5,011 nt of DNA, taken from positions 1 to 5,011 of the forward strand of contig CAIMEK010000598.1 of the NCBI GenBank assembly GCA_903839965.1. Reading direction: 5' to 3'. Below, one piece after another: positions 1-5,011 of the stretch (positions are counted from its first letter, which is position 1; the number at the start of each line of letters is the position of its first letter). Source of the DNA: an uncultured Acetobacteraceae bacterium. GTDB taxonomy: Bacteria > Pseudomonadota > Alphaproteobacteria > Acetobacterales > Acetobacteraceae. A model generated the notes under the pieces. That model did no database searches, was not told the DNA's origin, and worked only from the letters and a program-made list of their open reading frames with translations. The translations under genes were made by a program, and so were the position numbers.

Positions 1-563
1 CGCTGCGCATCCTCGGCACCGTGGGCGAGCCGATCAACCCCGAGGCCTGGATCTGGTATCGGGAGGTGATCGGCCATAACCGCTGCCCGATCGTGGACAC
101 CTGGTGGCAGACCGAAACCGGCGGCATCCTGATCAGCCCGGTGCCCGGGGCGACCGGGTTGAAGCCCGGCTCGGCCACCCTGCCGTTGCCCGGCGTGCAG
201 CCGGCGATCGTGGATGCCGACGGCAACGAGCTTACCGGCGCCGCCGAGGGCAACCTGTGCCTGAAGGCGCCGTGGCCGGGCATGATGCGCACCGTGTTCG
301 GCGACCACGCCCGCTTCGTGCAGACCTATTTTTCCACCTTCAAGGGCAGCTACTTCACCGGCGACGGCGCCCGGCGCGACCAGGACGGCTACTACTGGAT
401 CACCGGCCGTGTCGACGACGTCATCAACGTGGCCGGCCACCGCATGGGCACGGCGGAAGTGGAGAGCGCGCTGGTGGCGCACCCCAAGGTGGCCGAGGCC
501 GCCGTGGTGGGCTTCCCGCACGACAGCTTGGGCCAGGGCATTTACGCCTATGTGACGCTGTAG
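1..563 (+). CDS. acs: Acetyl-CoA synthetase (AMP-forming), C-terminal part, ending at a premature TAG
   Basis: Acs activates acetate with ATP and CoA to acetyl-CoA in the cytoplasm through an acetyl-adenylate. The gene enters from the left edge; the first full codon is at 3 and the frame reads LRILGTVGEPINPEAW, so the N-terminal two thirds lie outside the window. Family signatures are clear: TWWQTETGG (99-125) in the adenylation site, YFTGDG near 352-369, and GRVDDVIN followed by GHRMGTAEVESAL (from 405), the hinge that joins the large domain to the mobile C-terminal domain. The reading ends at TAG 561-563 just after IYAYVTL, where homologues continue without a break. As read, the product lacks the last ~82 residues, including the catalytic lysine of PKTRSGK, and should not form acetyl-adenylate. 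The identity is secure. Whether the gene is truly broken, or the TAG is a base-call error, cannot be told from the sequence. Confidence 0.9.
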   Translation, partial: LRILGTVGEPINPEAWIWYREVIGHNRCPIVDTWWQTETGGILISPVPGATGLKPGSATLPLPGVQPAIVDADGNELTGAAEGNLCLKAPWPGMMRTVFGDHARFVQTYFSTFKGSYFTGDGARRDQDGYYWITGRVDDVINVAGHRMGTAEVESALVAHPKVAEAAVVGFPHDSLGQGIYAYVTL

Positions 564-809
564 ACCGGCGAGGAGCCGAGCGAGGAGCTGCGCCGCGAAC
601 TCGTCGCCTGGGTGCGCAAGGAAATCGGCCCGATCGCCGCGCCGGACGCCATCCAGTGGGCGCCCGGGCTGCCGAAGACGCGCAGCGGCAAGATCATGCG
701 CCGCATCCTGCGCAAGATCGCCGCCAACGAGACCGAGGGCCTGGGCGACACGTCCACTCTTGCCGATCCGGCGGTGGTGACCGAACTGGTGGAGAACCGC
801 GCGCGCTGA
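564..809 (+). pseudogene. acs: Displaced C-terminal tail of acs downstream of the in-frame TAG
   Basis: The frame of acs continues without any shift after the TAG and encodes 81 more residues that match the family end closely. These include WVRKEIGPIAAPDAIQW, then PKTRSGKIMRRILRKIAA (from 672), then LGDTSTLADPAVV, with a TGA at 807-809. The lysine codon AAG at 690-692 is the invariant A10-motif lysine needed for acetate adenylation, and the same residue is the known acetylation switch in bacterial Acs. The only in-frame restart candidates are a GTG at 612 and an ATG at 696. The GTG has no Shine-Dalgarno sequence in front of it, so independent translation is unlikely. The lack of any other damage means the TAG is recent, is an error, or is read through. 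If it is an error, acs runs intact to 809. Confidence 0.85.
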
Positions 810-903
810 ACGAGCCCGTGCCCGCCGCGCTGCTGGCGCAGCCCGCCGAGGCGCGTGCCATGCCGATCCATCGCCTGAGTGCCGTTGACGCCAGGCCGAG
901 GTG

Positions 904-1575
904 TCAGCCGGCCGGGTGCAGGAACGTGGCCACGACATCCTCCGCGCCGTTCACCATGATCTGCACGCCGATGCACAGCAGCAGAAAGGCCGTGAGCCGG
1001 GTGATGACGCGCCGGCCGGTCTCGCCCACCAGTGCGACGATCCGCTGCGCCGAGCGATAGGCCACCCATACGCAGAGCGCGACCGCTACCGCCGCCCCCG
1101 AAACCCCGAGGAAGAAGTCGAACAGCCCCAACCCGCTGGACGGACGCTCGGCGCCCAGCGCGATGGCCACCGAAATGGTCCCCGGCCCGGCGGTGAACGG
1201 GATGGTGAGGGGGAAGAACGCGATATCTCCCACGTCGCCGGTGCGCGATCCGGCCTGCTCGGTCTTGCGGGCCTCGTTCCGCTCCGGCGCGTTCAGCAGG
1301 TCCCAGGCGCGCAGCGCCACCACCGCCCCGCCGCCGAGGCGCAGCGCACCCAGCGAAATGCCGAAGAAATTCAGCACATAGGCGCCGCCCCACAGCGCCA
1401 CCAGCATGACCAGCAGCGAGTAGAATCCCACCTGATCAGCCAGCCGCGCCCGTTCGGCCGCGGTGAACCCGGGTGTCACCTCGTTGAAGATGAACGCGCT
1501 CCCGGGCGGGTTGACGATCGAGAACAGCGCCGGGAACGCCAACAGGAAAGCCGCGGCGGCGCTCATGCCGGGCAT
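904..1575 (-). CDS. MarC/UPF0056 family integral membrane protein
   Basis: This 223-residue protein of about six membrane segments matches the MarC family in length and in its two half-repeat signatures. The first is FSIVNPPGSAFIF (residues 18-30), the NPxG motif of the first half; the second is PLTIPFTAGPGTIS (122-135). The C-terminal helix LLLCIGVQIMVNG (198-210) is also typical. Hydrophobic stretches lie near 5-30, 48-68, 71-92, 118-140, 150-173 and 193-210, with a charged loop at about 97-117. The family sits in the inner membrane. Its function is unknown, and the name, taken from the mar locus, should not be read as proof of drug export. The ATG at 1575 is chosen because it lies two bases after the torC stop with a weak GGAA upstream; the ATG at 1566, three codons later, is equally possible. 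The stop is TGA at 904-906. Confidence 0.88.
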   Translation of the reverse strand: MPGMSAAAAFLLAFPALFSIVNPPGSAFIFNEVTPGFTAAERARLADQVGFYSLLVMLVALWGGAYVLNFFGISLGALRLGGGAVVALRAWDLLNAPERNEARKTEQAGSRTGDVGDIAFFPLTIPFTAGPGTISVAIALGAERPSSGLGLFDFFLGVSGAAVAVALCVWVAYRSAQRIVALVGETGRRVITRLTAFLLLCIGVQIMVNGAEDVVATFLHPAG

Positions 1576-1577
1576 GC

Positions 1578-2741
1578 CTAGTTCCGGCCGGCCGTGTCGC
1601 TGGCGTTGAGCTGCAGGTATTTCTGCAGGAAGCGGTACTGCTCGTCGTCGATCGACAGGTTCTGCTTCATGGAATTCATCGTGCCGACCCACTGGTTGGC
1701 CAACTGGTTGGCGGGCGGTGGCGGCGAATGGCAGGTGCCGCAGGAGTCGGCGAACAGTTCGCCGCCATAGGCCAGCAGCGGCGCACGGTCCGCGATCAGC
1801 GCCGCGCGCGTGGTCCACAGCGTCACCGTGGCGCGGTGCCAGACGATCTGGGTGTCGGGGTCGGTTTCGGTGGCGAGCTGCTCCACCTTCGCCACCGCAT
1901 CGCCGCCGAGCGCCGCGTTCAGGATGCGCTGGCCCCTGAAGGCGTAGAACGCCCGCTCGGCGCCCTCCTGCTGCCAGCCTTCGAGGCGCACCTTCAGCCA
2001 CTCGCCCTGGCGTTCCAGCACGCGCACCGGCGAAATGGCGAGCAGGCGCGCATCGCCGTTGCCTTCCGGCTGGCCGGCGGGCCGTTCGATGAACATCGGC
2101 TTGGTGGCGAGGGAATACAGCGTGTCGGCCTTGGCGCCCTGTTGCGCGGCCAGCGCCACCAGGTCGTTGAACGCCTGCTGGATGCCCTGCGCCATGTCCG
2201 GCATGTGGTGGGCGATGCCCTTGTGGCAGGAGATGCAGGTATCGCCGCTCTGCGACGCCGGCTGCATCTTCTCCACCGCCGCGGGACGCTGCTTGTGGAA
2301 ATCCATCGCCTCCCAGGAGTGGCAGCCGCGGCATTCCGCCGAATCGCTGGCTTGCAGGCGGGCCCAGACCTGCTTGGCCATGCGCAGCCGCTGCGCCTCG
2401 AACTTCTCCGGCGTGTCGATGGTGCCGAGCAAGTGCTGCAGCAGGTCGTTGGTGGCGCGGACCTTGTCGATCAGCAGGGGCACCAGGCCCCGCGGCCCGT
2501 GGCAGTCGATGCACACCGCGCGTACGCCGGACGCGTTCTGGTAGTGGATGGACTTGCTGTATTCGGCGAACGAGGTCGCCTTCATCTCGTGGCAGGAAAT
2601 GCAGAATTCCAGCCGGTCGGTGTACACCACGGCGCCGTAAAGACCGGCGCACAGCAGGACGCCGATCAGCACGCCCCCGGCGGCCGTCATCGCCCCGATG
2701 ATCCAGGCGCGCCTGCTGATCCCCCCGACCCCCCATCGCAT
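1578..2741 (-). CDS. torC: TorC/DorC-type pentaheme c-type cytochrome (quinol to periplasmic TMAO/DMSO reductase)
   Basis: This 387-residue membrane-anchored cytochrome oxidises membrane quinol and passes electrons to a periplasmic molybdenum reductase of the TorA/DorA type. Residues 13-40 form one uncleaved N-terminal anchor. The NapC/NirT-like domain carries four heme motifs: CISCH 47-51, CIDCH 77-81, CRGCH 137-141 and CISCH 169-173. A linking region (about 205-320) leads to a fifth heme, CGTCH 334-338, which is the arrangement that separates TorC/TorY from plain four-heme NapC. Diagnostic matches to E. coli TorC as recalled include HYQNASGVRA, SIDTPEKFEA-like TIDTPEKFEAQ, HKGIAH followed by PDM, and the C-terminal KYLQLNASDTAG. 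Its length is close to the ~390 residues of the E. coli protein. The ATG at 2741 is preceded by AGGAGG at a 7-base spacing. The stop is TAG at 1578-1580. No torA or torD lies next to it; marC follows directly. A DorC role (DMSO) cannot be separated from TorC by sequence alone. Confidence 0.93.
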   Translation of the reverse strand: MRWGVGGISRRAWIIGAMTAAGGVLIGVLLCAGLYGAVVYTDRLEFCISCHEMKATSFAEYSKSIHYQNASGVRAVCIDCHGPRGLVPLLIDKVRATNDLLQHLLGTIDTPEKFEAQRLRMAKQVWARLQASDSAECRGCHSWEAMDFHKQRPAAVEKMQPASQSGDTCISCHKGIAHHMPDMAQGIQQAFNDLVALAAQQGAKADTLYSLATKPMFIERPAGQPEGNGDARLLAISPVRVLERQGEWLKVRLEGWQQEGAERAFYAFRGQRILNAALGGDAVAKVEQLATETDPDTQIVWHRATVTLWTTRAALIADRAPLLAYGGELFADSCGTCHSPPPPANQLANQWVGTMNSMKQNLSIDDEQYRFLQKYLQLNASDTAGRN

Positions 2742-2748
2742 GCGCAGT

Positions 2749-2754
2749 CCTCCT
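2749..2754 (-). promoter_or_regulatory. Shine-Dalgarno sequence of torC
   Basis: On the minus strand AGGAGG, within GAGGAGGA, lies seven bases before the ATG at 2741. It is a full match to the anti-Shine-Dalgarno consensus and settles the torC start. It also argues against the neighbouring ATG at 2736, which is in another frame. Confidence 0.85.
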
Positions 2755-2765
2755 CGCGGCGCGCC

Positions 2766-2771
2766 ATTTGC
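2766..2771 (-). promoter_or_regulatory. Possible -10 element of the torC promoter
   Basis: The minus strand reads GCAAAT, which shares the last three bases (AAT) with the TATAAT consensus and lies in an otherwise very GC-rich stretch. It is worth noting only because it falls where a -10 box is expected if the FNR-like site is centred at -41.5. No convincing -35 is seen, as is usual for class II activated promoters. Confidence 0.25.
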
Positions 2772-2793
2772 CCCGGTGCTGGGGCCGGAAGAA

Positions 2794-2807
2794 ATGACCT
2801 GGATCAA
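2794..2807 (-). promoter_or_regulatory. FNR/ANR/FixK-like binding site upstream of torC
   Basis: The minus strand reads TTGATCCAGGTCAT. Against the Crp/Fnr-family box TTGAT-N4-ATCAA the first half-site is perfect and the second matches 3 of 5 positions. The centre lies about 60 bases before the torC ATG. If it acted as a class II activator site (centre at -41.5), transcription would start near 2759. A GCAAAT sequence (2771-2766) would then fall at the -10 position, leaving a leader of about 17 bases that contains the ribosome binding site. Oxygen-responsive control fits an anaerobic respiratory cytochrome. A further TTGAT half-site lies at 2822-2818. The match and the geometry are seen in the sequence; the function is inference. 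Confidence 0.5.
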
Positions 2808-2868
2808 ACCCCCGGCAATCAAGCCGAACGCCGCATGGCCCGCACCGAGTGCCCGGCTCGACGCGAAT

Positions 2869-5011
2869 CTACCGGAGCAGATGCTCGCGCAGCATGGCGA
2901 GCACCGCGGCCGCGGGCGGTGTGCTGCAGAGCGTGGCGACGTCGCGGCCCAGCCGCCGGCGCCAGTTCGGCCGTTCGCGGTCGGTGCCGGGCAGGTTGAC
3001 GCCGACCACCTCGCCGGCGAGGTCATCGGCCTGCACCAGCACCAGCCGGCACGGCGTGCGCGCCAGCAGCGCGTGCACCGCCAGCAGCAGGTCGTCCTCC
3101 GGCAGGCCCTCGGCGCGCAGCAGGGCCAGCAGCCGGTCCTTCTCGTCCGCCCGCCCACGGCGCTCGGCCTCCAGGAGCTCGCCGCCCAGCAGGCCAAGGG
3201 CGGCGCGCTCCTCGATGTCCGCGCCCTGCCACCAGCCGGCGACGGTGGCGATGTCGTGGGTCGCCGCGCAGGCCACCGCATTGACCGGATAGCGTGCCGG
3301 CGGGCGCAGGTCGTCGCCGTCATGGGCGAAACGCAGCACCTGGTAGGACAGCACGTCGCGCCCGGCGAGCGCGGCGCGGATGCCGTCGGGCACGGTGCCC
3401 AGGTCCTCGCCCACCACCAGGCAGCGCGCCCGCACGCTCTCCAGCGCGACCTGCCCGAGCAGGTCGTCGAGCGGATAGGCGAGGTAAGTGCCGTCCTGCC
3501 CGCGCCCCCCCTCGGGCACCACGAACAGCCGCGCCAGGCCCATAACGTGGTCGATGCGCAACGCCCCGGCGTGGCGCATGTTGGCCCGCAGCAGCGCGGC
3601 GAACGGCGCGTATCCGGCTGCCCGCATGGCGCGGGGCGCGGGCGGCGGCAGGTTCCAGACCTGTCCGTCCGGCCCCAGCGGATCGGGCGGGGCGCCGACG
3701 GATACCCCGTGCATAAGCGCGCGTCCGGCCGCCCAGGACTCCGCCCCGTCCGGGGCCGCGCCGACCGCGAGGTCGCGGTAGAGGCCGATCGCCATGCCGC
3801 CGGCCGCCGCCGCGGCGGCCGCCAGTTGCCGGTCGGCGACCCATTGCAGGAACAACGCGAAGCGCACCCGTTCGGGCGGCGCGGCGGCGGCGACGGCTGG
3901 GTTCGAGGCATCGCGCAGGGCCGCCGGCCACTCCCGCCAGTCCGCGGTCGGCTGCGTGGCGGCGATTGCCTCGAAGCGGGCAAAGCCGAGCAGCGCCTCG
4001 CCGCCTTCGGCAACGAAGCGCTCGAAGTCCGGGTCGGGGCGGAATGCCGCGAAGGCCGCCTCAAGCACGCCGCACTTGGCCTGCCACACCGCCGGATAGT
4101 CCACCAGCCCCCGCGTCGCGAGGGCATCGAAGCGGGGCGCCGCCCGCGCCAACGCGGCTCGCACCCCCGGCGCATCCAGCGGCAACGGGGACGCCGCCAC
4201 GTCGATATGCAGCGCATCGAGGAAGCGCCGGTCGGATGGCTGATAGGGGCTGGCGCGGTCGCGGTCGCACGGAAACAGGGCGTGCAGCGGGTTGAGGCCG
4301 AGCGCCCCCGCCCCGGCCACGCCCGCCGCCCGCACCAGTTCGGCCAGAGCGGTCAGGTCGCCGATGCCCTGGTCGCCCTGGGCCCGCCGCAACGAATAGA
4401 GTTGCGCGGCGATGCTCCAGGCGCGCCCGCCGGCACGCAGGCCGGTCGGAAGGTGGCAGCACGGCGGCGCCACCGTCACCAGGCAGGCCGGTTCGGCATC
4501 GTCCACCCCCAGCCGGTAGCGCCCGGCCGGCAACGGTGGCACCGCGATGCGCCGCATCGGCAGCGTGCGCCCGTCCGGCGTCGCCACCGGCTCGACGACG
4601 CCCGCCCCGGCGGCGACGTCGAACAGGGTGCGGCCGCCGTGCTCGTGCACGAGCGCCAGGCGCAGCGCGCCTTCGGCCAGCGCCGGACCCAGGCGCAGCA
4701 CGCCGCCCTCGCCGGCGCGCATCACCAGGGCCGGCGGCACGGGCGCGGCGGCCTCTTCCGACAGGCGCGCCAAGCCGTCCAAAGCCTCGGCCGCGGTGTC
4801 GGCCGGCAGATGCATCGCCCGCAACAGCGCGCGTCTGGTGTCGTCGCCGGTCGCATAATGCCGGCCCGCGATGTCCCACCAGCCCGGCGCGATGCCTGCC
4901 GCCGCCGCCAGCCGCGCGAGCGCCCCGCCCGCATCGGCACGGCCGCGCCGCCGATCCGGCACTTCGCGCAGCAGCACCACGGCACGCGGCGCGACCGGCA
5001 ATGGGTAGATC
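2869..5011 (-). CDS. malQ: 4-alpha-glucanotransferase (amylomaltase, GH77), 5' end open at the window edge
   Basis: MalQ moves maltosyl and longer glucan segments between alpha-1,4-glucans in the cytoplasm, in maltodextrin and glycogen breakdown. Counting residues from the TTG codon at 5001 (710 residues), the MalQ-like start is GALARLAAAAGIAPGWWDI (about 26-44). An N-terminal beta-rich part follows (about 95-180), then the GH77 barrel from about 195. Family motifs include QGIGDL (211-216), SPYQPSDRRFL (251-261) and NLPGTDRERPNW (669-680). The catalytic acids are present: nucleophile D484 in RIDHVMGL, acid/base E532 in GEDLGTVP, and D583 in THDIATVAGWW. Length agrees with the long E. coli-type MalQ (~694 residues). 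The stop is TAG at 2869-2871. The true start is uncertain: neither TTG 5001 nor GTG 4962 has a Shine-Dalgarno sequence, and the frame stays open to the edge. The residues before the MalQ domain resemble the end of a GH13 debranching enzyme, so a fusion or a start outside the window is possible. Confidence 0.92.
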   Translation of the reverse strand, partial: IYPLPVAPRAVVLLREVPDRRRGRADAGGALARLAAAAGIAPGWWDIAGRHYATGDDTRRALLRAMHLPADTAAEALDGLARLSEEAAAPVPPALVMRAGEGGVLRLGPALAEGALRLALVHEHGGRTLFDVAAGAGVVEPVATPDGRTLPMRRIAVPPLPAGRYRLGVDDAEPACLVTVAPPCCHLPTGLRAGGRAWSIAAQLYSLRRAQGDQGIGDLTALAELVRAAGVAGAGALGLNPLHALFPCDRDRASPYQPSDRRFLDALHIDVAASPLPLDAPGVRAALARAAPRFDALATRGLVDYPAVWQAKCGVLEAAFAAFRPDPDFERFVAEGGEALLGFARFEAIAATQPTADWREWPAALRDASNPAVAAAAPPERVRFALFLQWVADRQLAAAAAAAGGMAIGLYRDLAVGAAPDGAESWAAGRALMHGVSVGAPPDPLGPDGQVWNLPPPAPRAMRAAGYAPFAALLRANMRHAGALRIDHVMGLARLFVVPEGGRGQDGTYLAYPLDDLLGQVALESVRARCLVVGEDLGTVPDGIRAALAGRDVLSYQVLRFAHDGDDLRPPARYPVNAVACAATHDIATVAGWWQGADIEERAALGLLGGELLEAERRGRADEKDRLLALLRAEGLPEDDLLLAVHALLARTPCRLVLVQADDLAGEVVGVNLPGTDRERPNWRRRLGRDVATLCSTPPAAAVLAMLREHLLR

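Noticed and set aside
829..896. Small inverted repeats between acs and marC (829-833 with 838-842, and 873-877 with 892-896) as terminators
   Set aside because: Stems are only five base pairs and neither is followed by a T tract on either strand. I see no supported rho-independent terminator in 810-903.
104..1060. A 318-codon plus-strand frame overlapping acs and running into marC
   Set aside because: It is the +2 shadow of acs, Arg/Gly-rich and without family motifs, and the acs frame explains the same bases on both sides of the TAG.
904..2736. A 610-codon minus-strand frame running through torC into marC
   Set aside because: Only the part from 1575 down is protein-like (MarC). The rest is an Arg/Gly/Ala-rich shadow of torC, and the strong ribosome binding site is placed for the torC ATG at 2741.
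2770..2785. Inverted repeat GCCCC-N6-GGGGC between malQ and torC as a malQ terminator or an operator
   Set aside because: The stem is five GC pairs with no T run after it, and it sits inside the presumed torC promoter. In sequence this rich in G and C such a repeat is expected by chance.
1728..2999. A 423-codon open frame on the plus strand, antisense to torC
   Set aside because: Its first codon position faces the third position of torC codons, the usual GC-rich antisense shadow. The product is low-complexity and matches no family I know, whereas torC carries five heme motifs.
3795..3823. GCC/GGC-rich stretch with a 14-base palindrome (3806-3819) as a regulatory or mobile-element site
   Set aside because: It encodes the alanine run at about residues 394-400 of MalQ. 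Simple Ala codon repetition explains it, and no flanking repeats are seen.
1578..4217. The 879-codon minus-strand frame as one protein joining malQ-region sequence to TorC
   Set aside because: Upstream of 2741 the frame is an Arg/Pro/Ser-rich shadow of malQ. A hydrophobic anchor and a consensus ribosome binding site mark the TorC start at 2741.

Overview
This is a GC-rich window in which only the third codon positions and family motifs separate real genes from shadow frames. The acetyl-CoA synthetase sequence resembles alphaproteobacterial homologues. Together with a TorC/DorC-type cytochrome and glycogen-debranching genes, it suggests a metabolically flexible proteobacterium, probably an alphaproteobacterium of Rhodospirillales type. 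That is inference from protein recall; no search was run.

Layout: (1) positions 1-809, + strand, hold the C-terminal part of acs (acetyl-CoA synthetase). An in-frame TAG at 561-563 interrupts it, and a well-conserved tail continues in the same frame to a TGA at 807-809. (2) A 94-base gap (810-903) separates the convergent acs and marC ends. (3) Positions 904-1575, - strand, encode a MarC/UPF0056-family inner-membrane protein. (4) Positions 1578-2741, - strand, encode a TorC-type pentaheme c-type cytochrome with five CXXCH motifs. Its stop lies two bases from the marC start, so torC and marC look like one operon. (5) The 127-base region 2742-2868 holds a strong ribosome binding site and an FNR/FixK-like box for torC. 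(6) Positions 2869 to the window edge, - strand, encode a GH77 4-alpha-glucanotransferase (MalQ). Its frame stays open to the end of the window, with an N-terminal stretch that looks like the end of another glycogen enzyme, possibly GlgX.

How they work together: malQ belongs to glycogen or maltodextrin turnover. TorC would carry electrons from the quinol pool across the membrane to a periplasmic TMAO/DMSO-type reductase, but no reductase gene sits beside it here. Acs activates acetate and would be inactive if the TAG is real and read as stop. I see no mobile element, CRISPR array, RNA gene or clearly new multi-gene system. The points worth a second look are the acs amber codon, the possible GlgX-MalQ fusion, the FNR-like box, and the pairing of torC with marC instead of torA.
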